This document shows positions 23,216 to 32,025 of a DNA stretch of 45,880 nucleotides, in pieces. How positions within the stretch are numbered: the first letter of the stretch is position 1; each line of letters begins with the position of its first letter. The DNA is from an uncultured Burkholderiales bacterium (GTDB taxonomy: Bacteria; Pseudomonadota; Gammaproteobacteria; Burkholderiales; Burkholderiaceae_C), in the NCBI GenBank assembly GCA_937891665.1, contig CALAGS010000225.1, positions 1-45,880 on the forward strand, read 5' to 3'. Under the pieces are notes generated by a model. It did no database searches and had not been told where the DNA came from. It saw only the letters and a list, made by a program, of their open reading frames with translations. The translations under genes and the position numbers were made by a program.

Positions 23216-24262
23216 ATGAAACCCTCCAACGCCACCCCTTTGCTTTCAGTTCGCAATTTGCGAGTTGCACTCCAAACATCGCACGGTCATTTGGAAGCTT
23301 TGCGGGGAGTCGATTTTGAGATGCAACGTGGCGACACTTTGGGCTTGATTGGCGAAAGTGGTTGCGGTAAATCACTCACAGCCTTGGCCATCATGGGATT
23401 GCTGCCAGATCGCGCCACAGTTTCGGGATCGATTGCATTGAATGGCACTGAGCTTACTCAACTGAGCGAAGAGGCTTTGTGCACCCTGCGAGGTGCACGC
23501 ATGGCCATGATTTTTCAAGAGCCTATGACTGCGCTCAACCCCTTGCATCCTATTTGGAAACAAATTGCCGAGCCGCTGCAATTGCATCAGGGCATGGATT
23601 TGATTTCTGCCAAAGCACGTGCACTTGAATTGTTAGAACGCGTGCAATTGCCACGGGCGCGTGAAAGACTGGACAACTACCCGCACCAACTTTCAGGGGG
23701 TCAGCGTCAGCGCGTCATGATCTCTATCGCTCTGGCCTGCCAGCCCGACATTTTGATTGCCGACGAACCCACCACGGCCCTTGATGTCACCGTGCAAAAA
23801 GAAGTGCTTGCCTTGATTCGCCAATTGGTGGCCGAAGATGGCATGGGTCTGCTTTTGATTAGTCACGATTTGGGTCTCATGCGCGACCAAGTGGAGCGCG
23901 TCATGGTGATGTACGGTGGTGCTGTTGTTGAAAGTGCACCCACTCAAGAATTGTTCAGCATGCGCGCGCACCCTTATACCCAAGGACTGTTTGCTGCACG
24001 TCCGCAACTGGGTTTGAAAAGAGGCACACGACTGCAAACCATTGCAGGTAATGTGCCAGAAATTTTCAACTGGCCACAAGGCTGCGCATTTGCCGACCGT
24101 TGCGCTTATGTGCAAAACAGTTGCAGGCAGGCTTTGCCGCAGCTTGAACTTGTGCCAGACACAGCCGAAGTCATTGATGACAAAGTTGCTTGCAAGCCAA
24201 GACGTGTTAACGAGCATTGGGTGCGTTGCCCTGAATGGCAAAAATTGGAGGCCTCTGCATGA
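23216..24262 (+). CDS. Dipeptide-type ABC transporter ATP-binding protein (DppD-like)
   Basis: This is a 348-residue ATPase with Walker A 'GESGCGKS', Q-loop '[16 protein letters not shown]', signature '[10 protein letters not shown]', Walker B '[12 protein letters not shown]' and switch His in 'LISHDLGLM'. The C-terminal oligopeptide/dipeptide extension has the cysteine-rich '[17 protein letters not shown]', which in this family holds an iron-sulphur-type cluster or a structural site. The start at 23216 is chosen because the longer frame from 23057 overlaps the DppC-like gene heavily. It pairs with the next ATPase to drive the importer. Confidence 0.93.
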   Translation: MKPSNATPLLSVRNLRVALQTSHGHLEALRGVDFEMQRGDTLGLIGESGCGKSLTALAIMGLLPDRATVSGSIALNGTELTQLSEEALCTLRGARMAMIFQEPMTALNPLHPIWKQIAEPLQLHQGMDLISAKARALELLERVQLPRARERLDNYPHQLSGGQRQRVMISIALACQPDILIADEPTTALDVTVQKEVLALIRQLVAEDGMGLLLISHDLGLMRDQVERVMVMYGGAVVESAPTQELFSMRAHPYTQGLFAARPQLGLKRGTRLQTIAGNVPEIFNWPQGCAFADRCAYVQNSCRQALPQLELVPDTAEVIDDKVACKPRRVNEHWVRCPEWQKLEASA

Positions 24263-25080
24263 AAAGCCCCCACCCAGTTTTGCTGAACGTGCAACATATG
24301 AGTCAGCAATATACTTTGCCCAAGCCTTCGCTGTTTGCCAAGGCAGGGCATGTTCAAGCCTTGAAGGATGTCAGTTTTCAATTGACCGCCGGTAAGAGCA
24401 TGGGCATTGTGGGCGAATCAGGTTCAGGAAAGTCGACCTTGGCCCGTTTGGTCATGGCTCTTGAAAAACCCACGCAAGGCAAGGTGTTTTTCAATGGAAA
24501 AGACTTGAATGCGTTGCCGCAAGACCAGCTTCGACTTGCTCGCAGCGATTTTCAAATGGTCTTCCAAGATCCCTATGGCTCACTCGATCCAAGGCAAAAA
24601 GTACTGCGCATCGTGACAGAGCCACTTCACAGTACGTTGAACAGCAGCTCAGGGCAAGCGCTGAGTGCTCAAGATTTAAAAGACCGCGCTGATTTTGCCC
24701 TCACAGAAGTCGGATTGCGGGCGTCAGATCTCGACAAATACCCGCATGAATTCTCTGGTGGCCAACGCCAGCGCATCGCCATCGCTAGGGCCTTGATAAC
24801 CCGACCTTCCCTCATCGTGGCAGACGAGCCCGTGAGCGCTTTGGATGTATCGGTGCAAGCCCAAGTCCTTAACCTCATGATGGATCTGCAAGACCGTTTT
24901 GGCTTGAGTTACTTGTTTGTCAGCCATGATCTTGCAGTCATCAACCTGATGTGCGACGATGTGATTGTTCTGCAGCATGGACAAGTGGTGGAGGCTGGTT
25001 CGGCCGAAGAAATTTTTCAGCGGCCACAACACCCCTACACCCAAGCCTTGCTGGCTGCCATTCCTGGTCTCTCGCAGTGA
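24259..25080 (+). CDS. Dipeptide-type ABC transporter ATP-binding protein (DppF-like)
   Basis: This 273-residue ATPase has Walker A 'GESGSGKST', Q-loop 'VFQDPYGSLDPRQKV', signature 'FSGGQRQRIAIARAL', Walker B 'LIVADEPVSALD' and switch 'FVSHDLAVI'. The 'QDPYGSLDPR' and 'PVSALDVSVQAQVLNL' sequences are characteristic of DppF/OppF. The ATG at 24259 overlaps the previous stop (ATGA) and has GGAGG 8 nt upstream. The product is shorter at its C-terminus than E. coli DppF and lacks the cysteine-bearing extension present in its partner. Confidence 0.93.
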   Translation: MKSPHPVLLNVQHMSQQYTLPKPSLFAKAGHVQALKDVSFQLTAGKSMGIVGESGSGKSTLARLVMALEKPTQGKVFFNGKDLNALPQDQLRLARSDFQMVFQDPYGSLDPRQKVLRIVTEPLHSTLNSSSGQALSAQDLKDRADFALTEVGLRASDLDKYPHEFSGGQRQRIAIARALITRPSLIVADEPVSALDVSVQAQVLNLMMDLQDRFGLSYLFVSHDLAVINLMCDDVIVLQHGQVVEAGSAEEIFQRPQHPYTQALLAAIPGLSQ

Positions 25081-25143
25081 TTCAAAAACCTGCAAGCCAA
25101 TTATTTGAAGATGAAGTCTAATTTTTTGATGAAGGAGTTTTTT

Positions 25144-26664
25144 ATGACACAAGCACCTCGTTCAACGCGCCGCCAATTGGGCCAATTTGGTTTAGCCCTG
25201 GTTGCAGCGGCCAGCATCATTCTTGTTCATCCTGCAGCACATGCACAGTCTAAAAAAGACAGCGTGGTGGTGGGCATGATTTTGGAGCCCACCAGCCTAG
25301 ACCCCACCACAGCACCAGCTGCAGCCATTGGCGAAGTGGTGCACTACAACATCTTAGAAGGTCTGACCAAAATCAATGTCGATGGTTCTATCACGCCATT
25401 GCTGGCCGAAAGCTGGACCATGGACGCTGACGGCAAGGCCTTCACTTTCAAATTGCGCAAAGGTGTTAAGTTTCAAGATGGCGCAGCCTTTGATTCTGCT
25501 GCTGTCAAGTTCAGCTTCGATCGCGCCAAAGCCGAGAAGAGCACCAACAAAGCCAAGGGTGCTGTGTTCAACAACATCAGCCACATCTCCACACCCGATG
25601 CGCACACAGTGGTCTTGGTTTTAACCAACCCCGATGGCAATTTCTTGTTCCGCATGGGTGAGAACACAGCCGTCATCTTGCATCCCAATTCTGCTGACAG
25701 TGCCGCCACCAAGCCCATTGGCACAGGTCCTTACAAATTAGAAAACTGGGCCAAAGGCACAGCTGTCACATTGACCAAATGGGATGGCTACCGCGATGCC
25801 GCCAACGTTAAGCTCAAAAAAGTGACCTTCCGTTTTATCAACGACTCTTCTGCGCAAGTGGCAGCCCTGCTGGCTGGCGACATTGATGGCATGCCTCGCT
25901 TTCAGTCACCCCAAAGTTTGAAACAATTTCAAACAGACAAGCGTTTTGCAGTTGAAATGGGCAGCACGGCCGGCAAAGGCATCATGACCATCAACAACAA
26001 AAAGAAACCTTTTGACGATGTCCGCGTTCGCCGTGCCCTCTCACACGCCATCGACAAGAAGGCCTTCATTGATGGCGTGTTCGAAGGCTTGGCCAAGCCC
26101 ATTGGCAGCCACATGGCGCCCACCGATGCCGGCTATGTCGACCTCACAGGCCAATACGCTTTTGATCCTGAAAAAGCCAAAGCATTGCTCAAAGAAGCTG
26201 GCGTGCAAACGCCCTTGAATGTGACACTCACATTGCCGCCCCCACCTTACGCACGCAAAGGTGGTGAAATCTTGGCTGCGCAATTGGCCAAAGTAGGCAT
26301 CGTGGCCAAAATAGAAAATGTGGAATGGGCACAATGGCTAGGCGGCACTTTCAAAGGCAACTTTGACCTCACCGTCATCAACCACGTTGAGCCACTTGAT
26401 TACATGGCCTATGCCAACCCTAACTACTACTGGGGCTACGACAGCAAAGCCTTCCGTGATCTTGCGGCCAAGCACTCCGCCACAACGGGCGCCAAAGACC
26501 GTACCAAATTGTTTGGCGACATGCAGCGCATGATTGCCAATGACTCGGTCAACGTGTTTTTGTTCAACGCCACCAACACGGCGGTTTACAAAAAGGGGCT
26601 GAAAGGCTTGTGGTCCAGTTCACCCATTTTTGCCAACGACATGGCTGCGGTTTCCTGGAATTAA
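25144..26664 (+). CDS. Dipeptide-type ABC transporter substrate-binding protein
   Basis: This 506-residue family 5 solute-binding protein has a signal peptide ending 'PAAHA' (about residue 34). A twin-arginine 'STRRQLGQ' suggests possible Tat export, though Sec is also possible. The mature start 'KDSVVVGMILEPTSLDPTTAPAAAIGEVVHYNILEGLTKIN' is classic for DppA/OppA-like proteins. It delivers peptides, opines or similar ligands to the preceding permeases and ATPases. AAGGAG lies 9 nt before the ATG at 25144, so that start is preferred over 25105. Placing the binding protein last, after both ATPases, is less common than having it first. galE follows after 3 nt. Confidence 0.93.
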   Translation: MTQAPRSTRRQLGQFGLALVAAASIILVHPAAHAQSKKDSVVVGMILEPTSLDPTTAPAAAIGEVVHYNILEGLTKINVDGSITPLLAESWTMDADGKAFTFKLRKGVKFQDGAAFDSAAVKFSFDRAKAEKSTNKAKGAVFNNISHISTPDAHTVVLVLTNPDGNFLFRMGENTAVILHPNSADSAATKPIGTGPYKLENWAKGTAVTLTKWDGYRDAANVKLKKVTFRFINDSSAQVAALLAGDIDGMPRFQSPQSLKQFQTDKRFAVEMGSTAGKGIMTINNKKKPFDDVRVRRALSHAIDKKAFIDGVFEGLAKPIGSHMAPTDAGYVDLTGQYAFDPEKAKALLKEAGVQTPLNVTLTLPPPPYARKGGEILAAQLAKVGIVAKIENVEWAQWLGGTFKGNFDLTVINHVEPLDYMAYANPNYYWGYDSKAFRDLAAKHSATTGAKDRTKLFGDMQRMIANDSVNVFLFNATNTAVYKKGLKGLWSSSPIFANDMAAVSWN

Positions 26665-26667
26665 TTC

Positions 26668-27678
26668 ATGAAGATTTTGGTGACAGGTGGAACCGGCTAT
26701 ATCGGCAGCCACACATGTGTGCAGTTGATTGAAAAAGGCTGGCAGCCTGTCATCATTGACTCTTTGGTCAATTCCAAAATCAGTGTTCTAGATCGCATTC
26801 AAAAAATCACAGGTACTCGCCCTGCTTTTATAGAAGGCGACGTGCGCGATGCTGATTTACTTCAAAAGGTTTTAACAGAGCATGCCATTGAGGCCGTCAT
26901 TCATTTTGCCGGCTTGAAAGCGGTCGGTGAATCGGTCAGCTTGCCCTTGAAGTACTACGACAACAATGTGCATGGCAGCGTGGTGCTCATGCAGGCCATG
27001 AAGCAGTGCCATGTCAAAACCTTGGTCTTCAGTTCTTCGGCCACAGTGTATGGCGACTCTTCTGCGCCACCCTGGAATGAGCATGTGCCCACATCGCCCA
27101 CCAATCCTTATGGGCAAAGCAAACTGATGGTCGATCAGATCATGGCCGATGTATCGGTTTCAGATACCGCATTGTCCATGACGTCGCTGAGGTACTTCAA
27201 TCCGGTTGGCGCTCATCCTAGCGGCTTGATGGGGGAAGATCCACAGGGCATCCCCAACAATCTCATGCCCTTTCTTGCGCAAGTAGCCGTGGGTAGAAGA
27301 GAAATGCTGCAAGTATTTGGCAACGATTACCCAACTTCCGACGGCACCGGGGTTCGCGACTATATCCACGTAACCGACTTAGCAAGTGGGCACATTGCAG
27401 CGCTTGTCTACGCCCATGGCCGAAGCGGTCACCACATCTTTAATTTAGGCAGTGGGCAAGGCGTCAGTGTTCTTGAAATGCACCGAGCATTCAGCCAGGC
27501 GTGTGGCCGAAATTTACCCTTTGCAATTTCGCCGCGTCGTCCTGGTGATGTGGCAGCTTATTGGGCCGACCCTCAAAAAGCACAAAGTACTTTAGATTGG
27601 CAAGCTAAAAAATCAATCGATGACATGTGCCAAGACACATGGCGCTGGCAGTCTCAAAATCCCAACGGATATCCCTGA
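26668..27678 (+). CDS. galE: UDP-glucose 4-epimerase
   Basis: This 336-residue extended SDR begins with 'MKILVTGGTGYIGSHTCVQL' (NAD-binding GxxGxxG, 7-13). The catalytic S124 ('FSSSATVYGD') and the Y148-x-x-x-K152 pair ('NPYGQSK') are present. It interconverts UDP-glucose and UDP-galactose for surface polysaccharides and galactose use. Length and motifs match functional GalE. It starts only 3 nt after the importer's binding-protein gene, so it may be read from the same promoter although the functions are unrelated. No other sugar-nucleotide gene is nearby. Confidence 0.94.
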   Translation: MKILVTGGTGYIGSHTCVQLIEKGWQPVIIDSLVNSKISVLDRIQKITGTRPAFIEGDVRDADLLQKVLTEHAIEAVIHFAGLKAVGESVSLPLKYYDNNVHGSVVLMQAMKQCHVKTLVFSSSATVYGDSSAPPWNEHVPTSPTNPYGQSKLMVDQIMADVSVSDTALSMTSLRYFNPVGAHPSGLMGEDPQGIPNNLMPFLAQVAVGRREMLQVFGNDYPTSDGTGVRDYIHVTDLASGHIAALVYAHGRSGHHIFNLGSGQGVSVLEMHRAFSQACGRNLPFAISPRRPGDVAAYWADPQKAQSTLDWQAKKSIDDMCQDTWRWQSQNPNGYP

Positions 27679-27728
27679 AGCGCCAGCGTGCGGGAACTTT
27701 AAGACGTGTGGAATCTGCCTTTCAAATC

Positions 27729-29066
27729 CTAAGCGGCTTTGAAAGTGAAGGGCTCTAAAGGCAGACTGCTGGTTCGACCTGCCAATTTGTCGGCCAACAA
27801 TTCGGCAGATCCTGCTGCCAAAGTCAATCCCAAAGTGCCATGCCCAATATTGGCATAGACATTTTCGCAAGCAGTTTGATCGATGATGGGTCGACTTGAA
27901 GGTGTTGCAGGCCGCAAACCTGCCCAAGTTTGAACCTTGTCGTAATCTCCAGCATCTGGAAAATTATCGCGTGCTTGTTGAACCAAGGCTGCAATGCGAT
28001 TGGCGTCAACTTCCCTGTTTTCACGTCCCAGATCAACCATGCCTGCTGCGCGCAAACGGTGCCCCAATTTGGCAAAAACAATTTTGTGATGGCTGTCGGT
28101 AATGGACATGGAAGGTGCAATGCCATGTTCGCAATCAAGCGTGATTGAAAAACCTTTCAGTCCCAGCAAAGGTGCACGTGTTTCAAAATTTTGCAGTAAA
28201 TCGCGACTGCTGAGGCCAGCGGCTATCACAAAGAAGTCTGCTTTGAATTCTGTGATGTCTGCAGATTTTGCGGCTTCTGCTTGTGGCAATGCCGCGCTTT
28301 GCGACTTGAGTTTCAGAGCGATACAACGACGCGCTTCAAGGACGGCCCCAGTGATGCGTGTGTCGTAATGCAACTTGCCACCGTGCGAAACAATCAATCG
28401 CTCAAGGTACTTGCAAAGTCCATGGCTGTCGACCACATCTTCTGAGGGCGTGTAAATGCCGCCCACCAACTTACTTTGCATCGCTGCAAGTGCTGGCTCT
28501 GTTTGCACGCATTCAGATGCCGATAGCACATGCTGCTCACAGCCCACATTCAAGCTGCGCTGGTAGTTCACTTGTGCGCTGGCCGAAGCCAATGCAGCAG
28601 GGTCGCGAAACACCACCAACTTGCCATTGGTGCGGTAATCTAAGCCTGCTGCTGTGGCCCAACTGGCGGGCACATCGGCTAACCATTCTCTTAAGATACG
28701 CCTAGACAAATAGCCCAAACCCAGCAAGTCGCGTGTGGTTTGATGCGAACTGGCGCTGGTACAGTGCGATGCAAAACTCAAGGTCCAACGCAAAAAAGCA
28801 GGAGACAGCGAGGGGTGGATGTGCAGGGGTCCATCTTTTTGAAGCAACCACTTCGGCAAACTGGTCAGCGCAGTAGGCTCGGCCAATGGTGCCACGTAGC
28901 TGTACGAAAGTTGCGCACCATTGGCGTAGCTGGTGACCAAGCCAGGCGCTGCACCCTCTTCAATGACGCTCACTTGCCAGCCATCTTGCATCAAGCGCCA
29001 AGCCGTAGACAGGCCCACAATGCCAGCGCCTACAACGCAGACGTGTTTAGTTTGCGGATTCATCAT
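27729..29066 (-). CDS. D-amino-acid dehydrogenase (DadA family)
   Basis: This 445-residue FAD enzyme of the DAO/DadA fold starts 'VCVVGAGIVGLSTAWRLMQDGWQVSVIEEG'. 'SYANGAQLSYSYVAPLAEP' is the DadA-type active-site stretch and 'TWAGLRPATPSSRPIIDQ' the C-terminal FAD contact. DadA oxidises D-amino acids to 2-oxo acids and ammonia and passes electrons to the respiratory chain. A related secondary-amine substrate such as sarcosine is also possible. It is the last gene of the long minus-strand operon; its ATG overlaps the lyase stop (ATGA). This implies that pathway intermediates include an amino acid. Confidence 0.88.
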   Translation of the reverse strand: MMNPQTKHVCVVGAGIVGLSTAWRLMQDGWQVSVIEEGAAPGLVTSYANGAQLSYSYVAPLAEPTALTSLPKWLLQKDGPLHIHPSLSPAFLRWTLSFASHCTSASSHQTTRDLLGLGYLSRRILREWLADVPASWATAAGLDYRTNGKLVVFRDPAALASASAQVNYQRSLNVGCEQHVLSASECVQTEPALAAMQSKLVGGIYTPSEDVVDSHGLCKYLERLIVSHGGKLHYDTRITGAVLEARRCIALKLKSQSAALPQAEAAKSADITEFKADFFVIAAGLSSRDLLQNFETRAPLLGLKGFSITLDCEHGIAPSMSITDSHHKIVFAKLGHRLRAAGMVDLGRENREVDANRIAALVQQARDNFPDAGDYDKVQTWAGLRPATPSSRPIIDQTACENVYANIGHGTLGLTLAAGSAELLADKLAGRTSSLPLEPFTFKAA

Positions 29067-29965
29067 TTGCCATCGTACTGTTTTCCGAGGGCCAATAACT
29101 CTGGTGTGCCAATCAGTTGATTCAGCTCATCAAAATTCAACATTTGATCGCGCCATGGCGTGGTGGTTTGGTGTGTCTTCAGACTGCCGTAGTAGCCTTG
29201 CAGGGTGTGCGCTACTGCTCGCGCAGTGCCGCCGGGAAAAATCACAATTCGAAATCCGAGCTCTCCCAGTTCAGTGGCACTTTGAATGGGCGTTTGACCG
29301 CCCTCGACCATGTTGGCCAACAAAGGAATGCGGTGCGCAAATTGTGCGCAGGCTTGCTGCATTTGCTCGGGGGTGCGCAAGGCCTCAATGAACAAGGCAT
29401 CGACACCGCAGGCCAAATAGGCCTCTGCACGCTCAAGAGCAGCCTCCAAACCTTCAACGGCCAATGCGTCGGTTCGCGCCAAAATAAGGGTGTTGCTACT
29501 TTGGCGCGCATCCAATGCGGCTTTCAATTTGCCTTGCATCTCTGCCACAGGCACCACACCTTTGCCCTCCAAATGGCCGCAACGCTTGGGAAATGTTTGG
29601 TCTTCAATTTGAATCATGGCAGCGCCTGCGCGCTCAAAATCGCGCACAGTGCGTTGGGTATTGAGCGCGTTGCCAAAGCCTGTATCGGCATCGACAATCA
29701 CGGGCACCTTCACTCGATCTGTGATGTGCGCCAAGGTTTGCGCCACCTCGGTGGCTGTGGTGAGGCCAATGTCGGAGCGGCCCAAGCGCGAATAGGCAAT
29801 TGAGGCACCTGACACATACAAGGCTTCAAATCCTGCTTGCTCTGCAATCAAAGCGCTGAGGGCATCGTAGACACCTGGCGCCAACAATGCCTTGCGTTGC
29901 TGCAAACGCTGAGCCAACGAGATCGCTTTGGCTTCTGAGTCTGAACCTGAGGCTGTGAATGTCAT
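29063..29965 (-). CDS. Isocitrate lyase/PEP mutase-family carbon-carbon lyase
   Basis: This 300-residue TIM-barrel protein carries 'LYVSGASIAYSRLGRSDIGL', the metal-binding 'DADTGFGN' and the loop 'PKRCGHLEGK'. The KRCGH cysteine loop is the hallmark of true lyases (2-methylisocitrate lyase, 2,3-dimethylmalate lyase) and is absent from PEP mutases. It therefore probably cleaves a 2-hydroxy-dicarboxylate to an oxo-acid plus a short acid. The exact substrate is uncertain and oxaloacetate decarboxylation is another family activity. An in-frame ATG at 30061 lies inside the previous gene, so 29965, with GGGAG upstream and an ATGA overlap, is preferred. The LeuCD-like genes in the same operon could supply its substrate. 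Confidence 0.88.
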   Translation of the reverse strand: MTFTASGSDSEAKAISLAQRLQQRKALLAPGVYDALSALIAEQAGFEALYVSGASIAYSRLGRSDIGLTTATEVAQTLAHITDRVKVPVIVDADTGFGNALNTQRTVRDFERAGAAMIQIEDQTFPKRCGHLEGKGVVPVAEMQGKLKAALDARQSSNTLILARTDALAVEGLEAALERAEAYLACGVDALFIEALRTPEQMQQACAQFAHRIPLLANMVEGGQTPIQSATELGELGFRIVIFPGGTARAVAHTLQGYYGSLKTHQTTTPWRDQMLNFDELNQLIGTPELLALGKQYDGK

Positions 29966-31365
29966 AACGTGTTCTCCCGTATTGTGTGTGCAACAGCATG
30001 TGCCGCAATGTGACCGCCAGCGATGGCACTGAGCAAACCATTGCCAGACAAATAACCCCAAACCTCTGCACCTGACACACCGCGTGCGGCACCCCCTGCG
30101 GCGTACAAGTTGGGCAAGGTTTTGCCATCAGGTTTGAGCACTTGGCATTGCGCATTGATGTTCAAGCCACCTTGTGTGTGAAACAGGGCACCCGTGACTT
30201 TGATAGCATGAAAGGGCCCATCGAGTGGTCGCTTAAAACTTCGACCCCAACGGTCTTTTGCGTCTGGCTTTTCAAGCGCGGTGGCTTCTGCCAAATGATT
30301 AACTTCCGCCAAGGTTTTGTCTAACGCCATCACGGGGCACCCCACAATGGCAGAGAGCGATTCTGCATTGGCGGCCGACTTCACAGCGCCAGCAGTTTGC
30401 GCTGCCACAAAGTCTGGGAAGTCTTGCGCAAAATGCAGCAGCTGATTGTCAAAAACATTCCAAGCTACGCCATCGGGTTGATTCAAAACTTGAACGGCGG
30501 CTTCAGAGTACCCTTGAGTTTCGTCGTGAAAGCGCGCGCCAAATCGGTTGATTTGAATGCCGCCTTCCATCATGAGCGCCCAAGATATCAGGCTGCCTTG
30601 TGGTGTGGCCCATGACCCATGACCTTGATAAGCACCCATGTCGGCCAACTCGGCACCCAATTGCAAACCCCACGCAACAGCACTGCCGTCGTTGCCCACA
30701 TGGCCAGCATACTGCGCATCTTTCATGGCCGGTAAATGTTGTTGAACCATCTCGGCATTGCCACCAAAACCATTGCACGCCAAGATCACAGCGTCACAAG
30801 ACAAGTGGCTGAGGGTGCCATCAGGTTGGGTATAGCTCAGACTGTGAACAAGGCCACTGGCATCTGCGTTCAAGGCCTTCACTTGGGCCTGGGTTAAGAC
30901 CACGACACCCGCCGCATCTGCAGCAGCACGCAGCCGGCTCATCAAGCCTTCACCCGTTTTTTCAGGCACAGCATGCATGCGGTGCACGCTGTGGCCTGGG
31001 TACAAAAACTGGTCGAGCAATTGCCAAGGAACATGGTGATGCGCTTCTAAAGCGTCCATCGCAGGGCCAATGGCTTCGCTGTAAGCCTTGACCAATGCAG
31101 GTGCCGCCTGGCCATGCGCTTTGTGCTGAATGTCTTGTGCAAAGAGATCGGTACTGTCTTTGACCTGTGCTGCTTGCTGCACACGCGTGCAAGGCGCTGG
31201 CACAAAACCAGAGGACAAAGCGGTCGAGCCCGAAGGCACAGCATCGCGCTCTAACACCACGCACTCAATGCCCAAACGGCTTAAGGCGAGTGCCGCAGTT
31301 AAACCGCAGGCCCCAGCACCCACAATGGCAACGGGTGTGTGAATATTTTCTGCCAAGCTGGTCAT
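29962..31365 (-). CDS. FAD-dependent fumarate reductase/succinate dehydrogenase-like oxidoreductase
   Basis: This 467-residue flavoprotein has the N-terminal GAGACG motif (16-21) and the C-terminal 'LYAAGGAARGVSGAEVWGYLSGNGLLSAIAGG', typical of FrdA/KstD/TcuA-like enzymes. Such enzymes introduce or remove a C=C bond beside a carboxyl or keto group; TcuA oxidises tricarballylate to cis-aconitate. The capping domain lies between about 130 and 330. It probably makes or reduces the double bond handled by the LeuCD-like hydratase encoded upstream. No signal peptide is present, so it should be cytosolic. The ATG at 31365 is 10 nt after the isochorismatase-fold gene, and its stop overlaps the lyase start. 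Confidence 0.85.
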   Translation of the reverse strand: MTSLAENIHTPVAIVGAGACGLTAALALSRLGIECVVLERDAVPSGSTALSSGFVPAPCTRVQQAAQVKDSTDLFAQDIQHKAHGQAAPALVKAYSEAIGPAMDALEAHHHVPWQLLDQFLYPGHSVHRMHAVPEKTGEGLMSRLRAAADAAGVVVLTQAQVKALNADASGLVHSLSYTQPDGTLSHLSCDAVILACNGFGGNAEMVQQHLPAMKDAQYAGHVGNDGSAVAWGLQLGAELADMGAYQGHGSWATPQGSLISWALMMEGGIQINRFGARFHDETQGYSEAAVQVLNQPDGVAWNVFDNQLLHFAQDFPDFVAAQTAGAVKSAANAESLSAIVGCPVMALDKTLAEVNHLAEATALEKPDAKDRWGRSFKRPLDGPFHAIKVTGALFHTQGGLNINAQCQVLKPDGKTLPNLYAAGGAARGVSGAEVWGYLSGNGLLSAIAGGHIAAHAVAHTIRENTL

Positions 31366-31375
31366 GCCAAGTAGC

Positions 31376-31990
31376 TCACGCCAAACTGCTGACAAAAGCG
31401 TCGCAGGCCATCACCTGGCCAATCGAAGCCAAGTCTGCCAGTGAAGCCTGATGCAGCGCATCGCTGAAGGCGGCTGAGCCGTCACTTAAAACCACCACTT
31501 GGTAGTCGCGCAGATGCGCATCTCGCGCTGTGCTGGCCACACCGCCATTGGTCACAATGCCGCAAACCACCACGGTTTCAATGCCGGCTTTGCGCAACAC
31601 CCAATCGAGCTGGGTATTGAAAAATGCCGAGTAAGCCACTTTGCAGACCACCAAATCAACGCAGTCTTTTAGCTCTGGCACATTGTCTTGACCTTCACTG
31701 CCTGGCGCAAAATCGCCTTTTCTCAAAAAAGGGCGCTTTTCTAGTAGGTGCGGCGACACCATCGGTTCACCCTTGGCGTCTGGCCACAAAGTGAATTGAC
31801 TGGCCGCTACATAACCGCCTTGCGCCTTCAACGTTTGGGCTACTGGCGCAATGCGCGCAGGCAACAACAAGGCCTGTGAACTGACCGTCTTGCCACGGGC
31901 ATAAGCACCTTGTGGCGATAAGAAATCATTTTGCAAGTCGACGATGATCAAGGCTGTGCTTGCCGCTGCAAACTTTGAATGTTGCGTCAT
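31376..31990 (-). CDS. Isochorismatase-fold hydrolase lacking the usual cysteine nucleophile
   Basis: This 204-residue protein has the isochorismatase/cysteine-hydrolase fold. The catalytic Asp is in 'LIIVDLQNDFL' and the Lys in 'LVVCKVAYSAFF'. In typical amidases (nicotinamidase, maleamate and carbamoylsarcosine hydrolases) the motif reads TNVCV or similar. Here it reads 'GIVTNGGVASTARDA', with Gly in place of the cysteine; the codon (GGT) was checked on the minus strand. EntB/PhzD isochorismatases also lack the cysteine and cleave vinyl ethers. The function is therefore uncertain: an ether or other hydrolase, a non-catalytic partner, or an amidase with a shifted mechanism. It sits between hyuA and the flavoprotein gene in the catabolic operon. 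Confidence 0.88.
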   Translation of the reverse strand: MTQHSKFAAASTALIIVDLQNDFLSPQGAYARGKTVSSQALLLPARIAPVAQTLKAQGGYVAASQFTLWPDAKGEPMVSPHLLEKRPFLRKGDFAPGSEGQDNVPELKDCVDLVVCKVAYSAFFNTQLDWVLRKAGIETVVVCGIVTNGGVASTARDAHLRDYQVVVLSDGSAAFSDALHQASLADLASIGQVMACDAFVSSLA

Positions 31991-32025
31991 GAAAAACTTT
32001 CTTCAATCCAATTGAAAAGTGATGA

